Assembly: GCF_010500965.1 (NCBI RefSeq)
Contig: NZ_QVMI01000036.1
Location: 34,367-98,366, forward strand
DNA: 64,000 nucleotides
Origin: Bacteroides sp. 51
GTDB taxonomy: Bacteria; Bacteroidota; Bacteroidia; Bacteroidales; Bacteroidaceae
Direction of reading: 5' to 3'
The notes under the pieces are model-generated. The model had not been told where the DNA came from, ran no database searches, and worked only from the letters and a program-made list of their open reading frames with translations. Made by a program: the position numbers and the translations under genes. Positions 1 to 9,135 of this stretch are shown here, one piece after another (within the stretch, counting starts at the first letter, position 1; each line of letters begins with the position of its first letter).

Positions 1-15
1 AATATAATTTAAAAA

Positions 16-384
16 ATGGAATTTAGCGGAAAGATTATCGCCATTCTCACTCCCAAAAGTGGAGTAGCAAAAGCCACCGGAAACGAGTGGAAAGCACAAG
101 AGTATGTAATTGAAAACCATGACCAATACCCTAAGAAAATGTGTTTTGAGGTATTTGGAGCCGACAAAATAGATCAATTTGCCATCCAGATGGGCGAAGA
201 GCTGAATGTATCTTTCGACATTGATGCCCGTCAATGGCAAGACAGATGGTTCAACAGTATCCGCGCATGGAAGGTAGAGCGCGTTGCTGCTGGTGCTCCG
301 ATGGGTGCCGGATCGCCGGTTCCTCCTCCTACCGCTGCTCCTGAGTTTATTCCGGGAGATGCTAAGGATGATTTGCCTTTCTAA
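16..384 (+). CDS. DUF3127 domain protein, SSB-like
   Basis: Small 122-residue protein that I recognise as the DUF3127 family of Bacteroidetes. The family is predicted to have an OB-like fold and is often compared to single-stranded-DNA-binding proteins. Residues 1-90 are the conserved part (start MEFSGKIIAI, then NEWKAQEY and the FDIDARQWQDRWFNSIRAW block). The tail is Gly/Pro/Ala-rich and ends in the acidic tip DDLPF, which resembles the C-terminal protein-interaction tip of SSB. That resemblance is seen in the sequence; a role in DNA binding is inference. It is not operonic with the leftward pilus genes that follow after a 630-bp gap. Confidence 0.85.
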   Translation: MEFSGKIIAILTPKSGVAKATGNEWKAQEYVIENHDQYPKKMCFEVFGADKIDQFAIQMGEELNVSFDIDARQWQDRWFNSIRAWKVERVAAGAPMGAGSPVPPPTAAPEFIPGDAKDDLPF

Positions 385-703
385 ATAAGGCGCATTTATA
401 AGATATTATCAGGGGTTCAGAAAGTTTAACATTGGGTTGACTTTTTGAACTCCTGTTTTTTTATACATAAAAGCCAGATAAAACTCCCCTTCCACCTCGC
501 TTGGCTTCCGGGGAGTCTACGAAACAACTTATAAGGGTGCATGATATCACATCACGAACACCTTCCTAACACAATCACTCATTCTTTATTCAGCTTCAAG
601 TAAATCTTAAACCTGCGTAGAATAAGTTTTCAATTCACACAAAACAACTATTTTTATTGCACAAAATTACTTAGCCGGTTATAAGCAGCTCATTGGCTGG
701 TTA

Positions 704-747
704 CAACCGGCTCATTAGCTGGTTGCAAGCAGCTAATGAGCCGGTTG
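704..747. repeat. 18-bp hairpin inside a cluster of related short repeats
   Basis: Arms 704-721 and 730-747 are perfect inverted repeats with an 8-base loop (arm core CCGGCTCATTAGCTG). The wider stretch 671-756 contains further imperfect copies of the same unit in both orientations (for example GCAGCTCATTGGCTGG at 684-700 and AGCCGGTT at 673-680). Each unit can pair with several others, so alternative folds are possible. No poly-T tract follows immediately. Confidence 0.75.
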
Positions 748-876
748 CAAGCGGCTAACTTAAAATTGACATATTTTTGAATTAAAATAGCCCATATTTA
801 AAGTTAATCTCTGTAGGGTTTTATTCTTTTTTGTAGGGTTTTGAGTATTTGGGGTTGGTTTTACGTTATTTCAACC

Positions 877-966
877 ATCCACCCCCTGCCCCCGCCAGCG
901 GGGGATAGGCTGCGCTACACAGTGTCTCCGCAAGGTATCCCCCGCTGGCGGGGGCAGGGGGTGGAT
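877..966. repeat. Long palindrome, dispersed repeat copy 1
   Basis: Arms 877-907 and 936-966 are perfect 31-bp inverted repeats, rich in runs of C and G, with a 28-base loop containing GGCTGCGCTACA and CCGCAAGG. A second copy with different arms but a closely related loop in reverse orientation lies at 19106-19218 between lysA and lysC. Conservation of the loop between copies marks a dispersed repeat family (REP- or MITE-like). It lies just past the 3' end of the pilus operon and may also stop transcription. Confidence 0.85.
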
Positions 967-1017
967 TTGGCGTAGTATAGAATTAATTCATTTCCAATCC
1001 GTTTTTCTTATAAAAAC

Positions 1018-2559
1018 CTATCGCACAATCACTATTCGAAAGCCATAGCCCGAATCGCATTTATCGGGCACATCTTTATTACATCCAGTGAAACAATCAT
1101 TCACGGTAGAGCCATTAAGAGTTCCACTACGAAGAATACACTTTCCACCGGAAGAATCCAGACACCATTCCCAAATGTTACTATGTATATCACACAAACG
1201 ACAAGCATATTCCCACTGAGCTTCAGTGGGCAGACTCCCTCCCTGCCAAAGGGCGAAAGCATTCGCTCCAAACCAGGTGACGGAAGTGACCGGATAATCA
1301 TCTTTACCTTCGGACACCTGCCAGCGGGGAAAGGCTTGACCATCACTCGTAGGCCCAGAGGTGTAAGTTAATACCGGATGGGGAGCAGCCAGCAACCGAT
1401 TACCCCCCAATACACCGTCAGCAGCCACCCGAGTCGCATTCAGGTAAGCAGCATATTGAGCATTGGTAATCGGATAGCGGCTGACCATAAAGTCAGTTAG
1501 CGTGACTTGGTAAATCGTTTCATCCGCCTGGCAAGAACTCCCCATCAGGAAAGTTCCACCAGGAACATCAATCATTTCGACAACAGCACCCTCGAAGCTG
1601 CAATCCTCCCAATCGTTGATTTGTATGCCTCCAAACTCCACACCATCACCATGCAAGGTAAAGGTATAGGTGTACTCCTTCCCGGAACGGAAAGCAGTAC
1701 CGTCGGGAATGGGCCATTGGTACACATAGGGCGCGACATCGGGATTGGTCGCAGGCAACGTAAGACCAACACCACGCCCCCGGAAGCGGCCGGAAGGTTG
1801 TGGAAGGATAAGCGCTTCGTACAACGCACCATCAGTAATGGGTTGCAGCGCGATAAGGCCAATCTCCTCACCGCCCGACGGAGTCAGGTAATTGAACGTC
1901 TGATCGGCAAGCGAGAAACCCGAAGCAAGAGGCATACCAAGCAGATCAACGCGCGTACCGGCCAGATCGAGGAAAGGTAACCCAGCGGACTTGCGAAGAG
2001 CCACCCGGAATTTGCTCAACTGATGGGAGAACAAAAGCGAAACTGTTTTATCAGATTTATTACCACTACCCGTACTGTAAAGCAGGTCGATGGTAGAGAA
2101 GTCCGACTGATCATCCACACGAACAGGGTAAATGTAATTATTCAATAGCCCTGCCCCTGTACCGGTATCCCGGTAGGGGTAGTAGGCTATGAAATCGACA
2201 ACAGAAGCGTCGACCGGGTAATACATTACCTGGTCGGCGGCTGCCGGAATCAGATTGACCACCTCTCCGGAAGAGGTTGTGAGGTAGCGGAGATTATTAG
2301 CATTGTCGAGAATGTGATCGGGATGTAATATATTCCCCTTTTTTATCATAAAAACACCAACAGCATCACCCATATTCCATATCGTACCATTTGCCCGGGT
2401 GGAAACAGTGCCAATTCGCAAGGATAAATCTACGGGCACGCGATCGATTGCCAGGGTACTTGTAGAAATCCCGGAGCACGAAGCGAGCAGCAGGGTTGCT
2501 ACAGCTGGCAGAGCCAGCTGTAGCAATTTATTGCGGGTATGGGTTGAAGGTTGAGGCAT
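1018..2559 (-). CDS. Fimbrillin-type lipoprotein with shortened FGE-sulfatase domain
   Basis: Last gene of the pilus operon, 513 residues. A lipoprotein signal ends in LLLASC (Cys28). Residues 30-325 are a fimbrillin-like half with motifs shared with the two upstream paralogues (WNMGDAVGVF, YYPVDASVVDFIAYYPY, LFSHQLSKFRVAL). Residues 330-513 are an FGE-sulfatase/SUMF1-type domain (GGTFLMGS, SLPTEAQWEYACR, NIWEWC, YGFRIV). That domain has only 184 residues against 256 and 292 in the paralogues. About 58 residues are missing, in frame, between EYACR (Arg454) and LCDIHSNIWEWC, and more is missing after WEWC. It starts 8 bp after the upstream gene ends. Likely a surface adhesin or pilus subunit; enzymatic activity is not implied. 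Confidence 0.8.
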   Translation of the reverse strand: MPQPSTHTRNKLLQLALPAVATLLLASCSGISTSTLAIDRVPVDLSLRIGTVSTRANGTIWNMGDAVGVFMIKKGNILHPDHILDNANNLRYLTTSSGEVVNLIPAAADQVMYYPVDASVVDFIAYYPYRDTGTGAGLLNNYIYPVRVDDQSDFSTIDLLYSTGSGNKSDKTVSLLFSHQLSKFRVALRKSAGLPFLDLAGTRVDLLGMPLASGFSLADQTFNYLTPSGGEEIGLIALQPITDGALYEALILPQPSGRFRGRGVGLTLPATNPDVAPYVYQWPIPDGTAFRSGKEYTYTFTLHGDGVEFGGIQINDWEDCSFEGAVVEMIDVPGGTFLMGSSCQADETIYQVTLTDFMVSRYPITNAQYAAYLNATRVAADGVLGGNRLLAAPHPVLTYTSGPTSDGQAFPRWQVSEGKDDYPVTSVTWFGANAFALWQGGSLPTEAQWEYACRLCDIHSNIWEWCLDSSGGKCILRSGTLNGSTVNDCFTGCNKDVPDKCDSGYGFRIVIVR

Positions 2560-2567
2560 GAGGTTAA

Positions 2568-4445
2568 TTAGTCAATAGGGAAAACAGGGCGGAAACCATG
2601 AACAGGATGACATATCTCAGGTACATTAGCGCCACGCATAGCTATTCTACACTGTCCAACGTTATATCCGAATGCTCCTCCTCGAAGTACGTGTGTAGTT
2701 GTACTACCCAAATTATCATTTTTCACCGGATCCGTTTCAGCAGAACTAGTATAACCAAAAAACCAGTCGTAACACCATTCCCAAACATTTCCTGAGATAT
2801 CATATAGTCCCCAGGCATTTGGCATTTTCAATCCAACAGGTTTAGTACCAGTGGGATATCCATCACCCGTTTCGGGAGTGTTATTTACACCATACCAAGC
2901 GTAATCATTCAATGTTTTTTGATCAAAACTAATCCAACAATAAGGAGTAGTACCGCGAAAATACTCTCCTCCACGACAAGCATATTCCCATTCAGCTTCA
3001 GTCGGCAAACGACCACCAACCCAATCGCAGAAAGCAAAAGCGCCATACCATGAAACTTGACAAATAGGATGATTTTCATAACCACTAACAGGAGACCACT
3101 TACCATTATCATATGCAACAGTTGTGGCACTTGCTGTAAGCAAAGGAACATCCGTATAATCATAAGTCTGGTTGAAACGATCTACACCCGTCAAAGTTGC
3201 TTTAACATCAGTAGCACTAGAAGTAAACTTATCTAGGTTAGCATTTAAGAACACACAATACTGAGCATTAGTTATTTCATATTTGCTCATATAAAAGTCT
3301 TTACTGATTGTAACCTCATGCATAGGTCCTTCACGTGTTCCAGACCTCAGTGGGTCTGCATCCGGCGTAAATGTCCTACCTTCAAAAGTTATCTCAGTTT
3401 GTCCATCCGGGCTGCCCATCCAGTACTTTCCTGCAGGGATCTTCACTGTAGGAATACTCAATGTTTCACTTACATCCCCCCAAGGTGTAATCGTTACGCC
3501 GGAAGATACTAGCTTATCGCCATCAACCTCGAAAGTTGCAGTGTATTCATTACCGCCCGTAAATTCCAGGTTATCGGGAAGAGTCCAATGATAATTCTTT
3601 GTAGCTGTATAGAAATTCAGCTTACGATTGGCCATACCGGCATGAGGGATAAAAACGAAATCGAAACAGGTTAAGATAGTAGTAGTACCATCGCCGTTAT
3701 CAAGAGCCTCCTGACGATTGCCCGTCAAATCAATATTACCGGAAACCCGATTGGAGAAGGAGCCATCAATCAGGCTAAAGTCAGCCGTTACAGGTAAGTC
3801 GGTAACCTTAGCAATCATACTCGAAAGGTCGAGCGTGCTTTGTTTAGGTTTTAGTTTAACCACCAGTTTGGATAATTGATGTTTGAAAGTCATATGTCCA
3901 TTGGCGGAGTTTATACTACCGGTATTGATACCGGTCCCCATAGCTTTGGTGCTATACAGAAATGAATATAAAGCATCTGCATTTTGCTTCTTTATATTCA
4001 ATGGATAAGTATAACCGGTAATATCCGAACGGTAAGGGAAATAGGATATAAAATTAACTGTATTACCGTTTTCGGGATAGTACATAGCATCTGCCTGGGC
4101 AGCAGGAATCAATTTAAAACCACTACTACCTGTACCCGGAGCCACTTTATAGCGCATATTATCATATGGCTTATTATTGGAATCTTTTATGATATCAGCA
4201 GGAATAACGCCGTTATCACTGACCATGTAGATGCCAACCATATCATTCATTTCCCACTGATTACCCACCACACGAGTAAGTGCGCGGGAATCAGTTTTGT
4301 CTGGGCCAATCTGAGCAGACAACTCCACAAGCACAGAAGTGTTGGGATGGCCTGCTACAAGCTCACTTTCAGTACAAGAGGTCGGCAGGATAGCTGCCAA
4401 CAGGAAAATGAGGGCGATTGAAGTGTTTTGATATATATTTTTCAT
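2568..4445 (-). CDS. Fimbrillin-type lipoprotein with FGE-sulfatase domain
   Basis: 625 residues. The lipobox is LPTSC (Cys24). Residues 25-330 are fimbrillin-like (NQWEMNDMVGIYMV, YYPENGNTVNFISYFPY, MTFKHQLSKLVVKL). Residues 334-625 form a full-length FGE-sulfatase/C-type-lectin-like domain (MGSPDGQ, MSKYEITNAQYCVFLN, GGRLPTEAEWEYACRGG, GLYDISGNVWEWC, HGFRPVF). It is the middle of three tandem paralogues, 74 bp after the first and 8 bp before the third. Fimbrillins of this order are exported as lipoproteins and assembled by strand exchange into type V pili. The C-terminal lectin-like fold suggests a ligand-binding tip or adhesin (inference). Confidence 0.85.
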   Translation of the reverse strand: MKNIYQNTSIALIFLLAAILPTSCTESELVAGHPNTSVLVELSAQIGPDKTDSRALTRVVGNQWEMNDMVGIYMVSDNGVIPADIIKDSNNKPYDNMRYKVAPGTGSSGFKLIPAAQADAMYYPENGNTVNFISYFPYRSDITGYTYPLNIKKQNADALYSFLYSTKAMGTGINTGSINSANGHMTFKHQLSKLVVKLKPKQSTLDLSSMIAKVTDLPVTADFSLIDGSFSNRVSGNIDLTGNRQEALDNGDGTTTILTCFDFVFIPHAGMANRKLNFYTATKNYHWTLPDNLEFTGGNEYTATFEVDGDKLVSSGVTITPWGDVSETLSIPTVKIPAGKYWMGSPDGQTEITFEGRTFTPDADPLRSGTREGPMHEVTISKDFYMSKYEITNAQYCVFLNANLDKFTSSATDVKATLTGVDRFNQTYDYTDVPLLTASATTVAYDNGKWSPVSGYENHPICQVSWYGAFAFCDWVGGRLPTEAEWEYACRGGEYFRGTTPYCWISFDQKTLNDYAWYGVNNTPETGDGYPTGTKPVGLKMPNAWGLYDISGNVWEWCYDWFFGYTSSAETDPVKNDNLGSTTTHVLRGGAFGYNVGQCRIAMRGANVPEICHPVHGFRPVFPID

Positions 4446-4519
4446 GTTTATTGTTTATCAGTTTTATTTATTACTACTATAGGCAAAAAGTATATATTCA
4501 TACCCTCTTCCGATTTGAG

Positions 4520-6289
4520 TTAAAGAGGAAAGATAGGACGGATACCTATGCCAACATGAATAGAAGCAGGTACATTTTTATCACGGCCTGCAGAGCGGAG
4601 CGCCACAGACCCATTACCATGTCGACCTCCACGAAGTGAACGACTGATAGTAACATCCGGATTATCCAGATTTACCGGATCTGTTACCGGGGCACTTCCA
4701 TAATAGTTTGGATTATACAAATCAACACACCACTCCCAAACATTACCAATTATATCATATAGTCCCCATGGATTAGGTATCTTTTGCCCAATAGTTTTAG
4801 GCCCATTTGGAGCATTTACTTGATACCAACCATAATCTTCCAAATTAGTATCACTATCACCAAAATAGTAGATAGTAGTAGTACCTGCTCTACAAGCATA
4901 TTCCCATTGAGCCTCAGTTGGCAAGCTACCCTTTACAAAATCACAGAAAGCTACAGCACCATACCATGACACATGGGTAATCGGATGTTCATCACGCCCT
5001 GGAGCAGGAGTCCACTTCTTACCATCCCAATGAAGCCCCCAATCAGCAGTTGTACCATTGGTAGAACGAACCCACTCATTACCATCAACATCATAAAAAC
5101 TGAATAAAGTAGCATCAACTTTACATTCTATACCTTCAACACCCAAAATATTCAAAAACTCACAATATTGAGCGTTGGTAATCTCATACTTGCTCATCTT
5201 AAATCCTTTTGTCAACGTTACCTGATGAACGGGGCTTGCAATTGGTATATCAGCCTGCCCCATCATAAACGTTCCAGGCTGTATATCCACCGTTTCAATA
5301 TCCAGAATATCAGCAATGCCACTACCCCAGCTACCGGTACTACCCAAATCAATCTCCGTCCAGGCTTCAATTATCACATCACCATCCTGTTCCAAACCAG
5401 AATCTGTAATCGTGAAGCGATAAGTGTAACGCTTGCCCGATTCAAAAGCAAAACCATTCGGAATAGACCAACGGTAATCCTTGCCTAAACCCGAGAAAGT
5501 AATCATACGGTTCGGATAAGCACCCGCAGCCTGAGGAATGACAATCACTTCGTATAAATTGCCATTATCATCGGCACGCGAAGAAGTAATATCCGCCACA
5601 GTACCCACACCAGAAAAGGTAGTACCATCCGCCAGATTGAAAGAAGCAACAGTAGGCATACCACTTAACACCGCCTGTTTGTTAACATAGGCAGTAGCAT
5701 TCACTCCCTTAGCACGCTCAACCTGAATAGTGATATTAGCCAACTTATGACTAAACACCATACTGATGGCATTACTCTTCACATTCGTACGGCTGGTGGT
5801 TGTATAAAGTAAATCGTGAGAAGCAGATCCGGACATCTGGTTGGCCAGAGAAATCGGGAAATTAACACCACCCGACAGATTGGCAGTGGCCTGCCAGGGG
5901 TAATAAGCTATAAAATCAAAAGGAACACCCGGCTGAAGATAGATTGTTTCAGCTTCGGTTTTGGGTTTAAGATTATCCTTGGCATCTTCTATGGGCTGTG
6001 TAATTTCAGTAATATAATATTGCTTATTCACAGCCAGTACATCACTACCGACAGTCAACGATCCACCGGATTTCAACATAAAGATACCAATCTCATCATT
6101 CAACTCCCAACTCGTGCCACTGGCACGGGTGGCAGGAGCAGCAATACCGGCATTAAAGGCCGCAACAATAGGGTCTCCATCAATTGGAGGTACACCATCA
6201 GGTTCGCTCGAACACGACCCAAGAAATAAGCAGCAAGCCAATAAGGCAAAGACTGCGATTAACTTCCATTGTTTTGTTTGCAATTTCAT
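4520..6289 (-). CDS. Fimbrillin-type lipoprotein with FGE-sulfatase domain
   Basis: I place the start at 6289 (589 residues). The frame is open to 6481, but the longer version would overlap the upstream gene, lacks a signal peptide at its N-terminus, and buries the lipobox. From 6289 the protein begins MKLQTKQWKLIAV and reaches the lipobox LFLGSC (Cys26), with GAGAAAG just upstream as a weak ribosome site. Residues 30-330 are fimbrillin-like (TSWELNDEIGIFML, DFIAYYPW, MVFSHKLANITIQV). Residues 334-589 are an FGE-sulfatase-type domain (PGTFMMGQ, MSKYEITNAQYCEFLN, GSLPTEAQWEYACRAG, GLYDIIGNVWEWC, GIRPIFPL). It is the first of three paralogues in the operon. Confidence 0.82.
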   Translation of the reverse strand: MKLQTKQWKLIAVFALLACCLFLGSCSSEPDGVPPIDGDPIVAAFNAGIAAPATRASGTSWELNDEIGIFMLKSGGSLTVGSDVLAVNKQYYITEITQPIEDAKDNLKPKTEAETIYLQPGVPFDFIAYYPWQATANLSGGVNFPISLANQMSGSASHDLLYTTTSRTNVKSNAISMVFSHKLANITIQVERAKGVNATAYVNKQAVLSGMPTVASFNLADGTTFSGVGTVADITSSRADDNGNLYEVIVIPQAAGAYPNRMITFSGLGKDYRWSIPNGFAFESGKRYTYRFTITDSGLEQDGDVIIEAWTEIDLGSTGSWGSGIADILDIETVDIQPGTFMMGQADIPIASPVHQVTLTKGFKMSKYEITNAQYCEFLNILGVEGIECKVDATLFSFYDVDGNEWVRSTNGTTADWGLHWDGKKWTPAPGRDEHPITHVSWYGAVAFCDFVKGSLPTEAQWEYACRAGTTTIYYFGDSDTNLEDYGWYQVNAPNGPKTIGQKIPNPWGLYDIIGNVWEWCVDLYNPNYYGSAPVTDPVNLDNPDVTISRSLRGGRHGNGSVALRSAGRDKNVPASIHVGIGIRPIFPL

Positions 6290-6401
6290 CTTTCTCAATT
6301 TTAAGTTTGCGGCAAGGGCCGCGACCATTTTCATCAGTATTGATTCTCTAATTGTTTGTTCATAATTAGTTTCGTCAATCTTCAACCAAGGTAACGGTAT
6401 C

Positions 6402-7343
6402 CTACCGCAGATCAATATCATCGCCTCCATCAGGGTCCCAGGGAAGGATGCTGACGGAGAAGTCAGCCTCATCGGCTTCAATTGTTAATTCAAGAGAGAG
6501 GGTCAGGGGAATCGTTCCACCCGACTGTTTGATTATATCGGAAAGCTGACCGGTCAGATCGGCCTGAACATTGGCTTGGCGACCATCGTTCAGGGTAAGG
6601 ACCAAATCAAGCAGGTTTTCATAAACACGACCATAATCCGGATCGCACAGACCAAAAACATCAAGGTAAGCCACCCAACGAGCGTCTTCGGCAGTAGCAC
6701 GAAAACGAACCTGGCTACCGGCGATATCGGATAAATCTGCTATCACAGGCTCAAAACCAAACAAGCGGACAGAAGGGTAAACACCACACAAAACGCCGTC
6801 AATACCAACAACATGCCCCCGAAGTGATTCGGACAATTCCATACGGATGCGAACACGGCGGAGCAATAATTCAGGGACGGGTTCGAAGCTGAGTTCATCG
6901 CCGGAAGAGAGGATAAAGGCACCTAGATTAAAAGCATAAACCTTACCGGGTTGAGCAAGAAGCACTGAAATACGGGAGGCTTCGAAAGCGAGATCGGCAG
7001 TAACCCAGGCGGTAGTCTCGCGATCCATGCCGGAAAAAGAGACATATTCAGCATCGGGGTTAACAGCAATGACACGGTAAATGCCCGCAGGAAGGTCACC
7101 TTCGAAATTACCATTACCATCGCAGGGATAGACTAAAGGAGCGCTGTACTCGCTCATGTCATAAAAATAGTAGCGCATGGAAGGCAGAGTATAGGTGCTT
7201 TGGTCTGGATAGATGGAGAGGTGCCCCGAACCGCTGGCAGGACAATAAACGACAGAGCCTTCGGTGCAGGAAATCAACATAAAACAGAATAAGAGCCTTA
7301 TCCCGGTCCATGTATTTTGATATGTATGTATATAAAGTGCCAT
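6402..7343 (-). CDS. DUF5119 lipoprotein, Mfa2/FimB-like pilus component
   Basis: 313 residues. An N-terminal hydrophobic stretch leads to the lipobox LISC, so it is probably an outer-membrane lipoprotein. The body is beta-rich (YYFYDMSEYSAPLVYPCDGN, LPAGIYRVIAVNPDAEYV, VRIRMELS, LSLELTIEADEADFSVSILPW). I recognise the architecture as DUF5119, which in Bacteroides sits between a DUF3575 protein and fimbrillins. By analogy with Mfa2/FimB it may anchor or terminate the pilus (inference). It starts 8 bp after the DUF3575 gene ends, so the two are almost certainly co-transcribed. Confidence 0.7.
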   Translation of the reverse strand: MALYIHTYQNTWTGIRLLFCFMLISCTEGSVVYCPASGSGHLSIYPDQSTYTLPSMRYYFYDMSEYSAPLVYPCDGNGNFEGDLPAGIYRVIAVNPDAEYVSFSGMDRETTAWVTADLAFEASRISVLLAQPGKVYAFNLGAFILSSGDELSFEPVPELLLRRVRIRMELSESLRGHVVGIDGVLCGVYPSVRLFGFEPVIADLSDIAGSQVRFRATAEDARWVAYLDVFGLCDPDYGRVYENLLDLVLTLNDGRQANVQADLTGQLSDIIKQSGGTIPLTLSLELTIEADEADFSVSILPWDPDGGDDIDLR

Positions 7344-7351
7344 ATATTTGC

Positions 7352-8773
7352 TTAAAACCGATATACCAGATTCAATATTAAGTCCGTAACCACTACCTTA
7401 TCGTAAGGTTCATAACGCTCAAAACAGTTGTGACCATCATGCAGTTTGTAAACCATGGAACGGCTATGAACATATCCAGAACGGCAACCCGCCTCAAGCC
7501 CCCAGCCGCGGTACAGCCGGAAATGAATACCACTGGAAAGACCGGCGTCCCAGTATTTACCCGTATAATTGGACGAAGCATTGGCATCATCTTCCAAACG
7601 CCGAACATCATAATCGCCAAAACGACCATAAACGCCCAAATACAGACTCACTGCACTGAAAGAAGGAAAACGCCAGTTATAACGAGGCTCAATGTAATAA
7701 CCAGAAACTCCCTGATACTCACGACCTCCGTTATAAGAGCGATTACCATAGCGAAAACCCGCTTCTACAGACCAACAGTGGGACAGGAAATATTCTACGG
7801 AAAGATTATAGGTCCAAGTAGTACGGTCGGCATCGGGGGTAATTCCCGCCCAATACAACAGATTGCTCTTAATTGCAAAACGAGGGTAAACCCATATACC
7901 CTCAGTGGCAGAACGCTTATTAATACGGTTTACCGAAACAAGTCCCAGGTCATTACGCAAAGAAGAAGTAGTAAAGGTGACCACCGTACTATCGGAAGAT
8001 ATCCGATCTACCTCCAGAACACGGGCAGCCTCCCAAACACGGGAAGAATCGGGAACAAGAGCATCCGAACGTTTACCCAATACATTGTAAATCATAGGGT
8101 CTTGAGAAGATATGAGATTCTTTGGTTGTGTCGGATCGGAGGCGTACTCCACGGTTATCTCTACACGGCGAAGCAGGGGGAAAAACCGCTGTTCTATTTG
8201 TTTATAAAATACCCCGCCATTCAAGCGATAAAGAAGACGCTTACGATCCGACGGGTTAGAATGACGATGAATAATAGCAAGAGCCTCTGTCTTTGCGGAA
8301 AGGGTAGAACGACTCAACATGGTTGAAAAGTTGGTCCAGTCCTCTCCTACCCAGGCCAAATCTACAGGATAACGATAAAGAGCAGGATAAACACGATATA
8401 AATAATCATGGAAACCTTCTACACGTTCGCGAGACAAAGTTATATTGTGTTCAGAATCGCCTTCAATCGAACAATAACCCGTCAAACGAATGCGACGGAT
8501 AGAAATAGAATCTGTTTGCAACACATCTCGGATAAATTGATCCAGTCGCTCCAACTCCAAAACATTATTGCCTAAATCCGGATGGACAACAGAACTATTG
8601 GAGGGATAGGTAAAGTAGCAACTCATACGCAAATCGGAAGGATTATCACGATTTGCCCCCCTTGCTGTTGATGTGAATATAAAAGCAAGAGTAATCACAA
8701 GAAGAAGATGCAAGAATAAGCCTCTTATTCGAAATAAAAGGGAATAGCTACTATTTTCGATTAGCTGTGTCAT
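7352..8773 (-). CDS. DUF3575 outer-membrane protein, first gene of pilus operon
   Basis: 473 residues. A signal peptide covers about residues 12-40 (LHLLLVITLAFIF). Residues 45-210 resemble an OmpA-like periplasmic domain (IRRIRLTGYCSIEGD, NITLSRERVEGFHDYL). The C-terminal half is a DUF3575 beta-barrel (FAIKSNLLYWAGITPDA, SVEYFLSHCWSVEAGFRYG, YYIEPRYNWRF) ending in the outer-membrane signature LNLVYRF. In this order such proteins accompany fimbrillin operons. It is the first gene after the invertible segment, with its ATG 67 bp from the left inverted repeat, so transcription of the whole operon should depend on that segment's orientation. Confidence 0.8.
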   Translation of the reverse strand: MTQLIENSSYSLLFRIRGLFLHLLLVITLAFIFTSTARGANRDNPSDLRMSCYFTYPSNSSVVHPDLGNNVLELERLDQFIRDVLQTDSISIRRIRLTGYCSIEGDSEHNITLSRERVEGFHDYLYRVYPALYRYPVDLAWVGEDWTNFSTMLSRSTLSAKTEALAIIHRHSNPSDRKRLLYRLNGGVFYKQIEQRFFPLLRRVEITVEYASDPTQPKNLISSQDPMIYNVLGKRSDALVPDSSRVWEAARVLEVDRISSDSTVVTFTTSSLRNDLGLVSVNRINKRSATEGIWVYPRFAIKSNLLYWAGITPDADRTTWTYNLSVEYFLSHCWSVEAGFRYGNRSYNGGREYQGVSGYYIEPRYNWRFPSFSAVSLYLGVYGRFGDYDVRRLEDDANASSNYTGKYWDAGLSSGIHFRLYRGWGLEAGCRSGYVHSRSMVYKLHDGHNCFERYEPYDKVVVTDLILNLVYRF

Positions 8774-8839
8774 GTTTTTTTATAAACTTTTGTTAGCACA
8801 CTAAAAGCCTGAACTACAAGTTGTTATTTGTCGTATCGC

Positions 8840-8872
8840 TGTCCGACTCCTAGGAGGAGACGGACATAAAGT
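8840..8872. repeat. Left 33-bp inverted repeat of invertible segment
   Basis: Identical in reverse complement to 9365-9397 over all 33 bases, with divergence immediately on both sides. The repeat contains an inner imperfect palindrome (GTCCG, CTCCTAGGAG, CGGAC), as expected for a tyrosine-recombinase core site. It lies 67 bp upstream of the first pilus gene. Confidence 0.95.
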
Positions 8873-9135
8873 CAATGTAAACATAGGAAATTTCCTTTAA
8901 ATACACAATACTTCTCTCATCTAACAGGCTTTTGTTGTTTGGTATATAAGGGGAATAAAACCGAACAGAAAAATAAGCCTCGTTTATATGTATATAGTAA
9001 TTATATTGATATTAATATATACAATCTCTCCAAATGACGCTTTGTATATTTAACATTTTATTAGAAAGTTTAACCCGCGATCATTTCCTGCTGGTACTTT
9101 AAATAAGCTGCATTTGCAATTTAACAACATGTGGC

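Larger units (their letters stand above)
385..1017. other. 633-bp gap with two hairpin-forming repeats
   Basis: No convincing gene. The gap holds a cluster of related short repeats (671-756) and a very long palindrome (877-966), listed separately. The remainder is AT-rich with nothing I can name. It separates the rightward DUF3127 gene from the 3' end of the leftward pilus operon, so either palindrome could act as a terminator. Confidence 0.6.

Noticed and set aside
6290-6481. N-terminal extension of the first FGE fimbrillin
   Set aside because: It overlaps the upstream DUF5119 gene and would place the lipobox about 90 residues inside the protein; the ATG at 6289 gives a proper lipoprotein signal.
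7430-8326. 298-codon frame antisense to the DUF3575 gene
   Set aside because: It mirrors a well-supported gene on the other strand; its residues are skewed (Thr/Ile/Arg-rich) and match no family.
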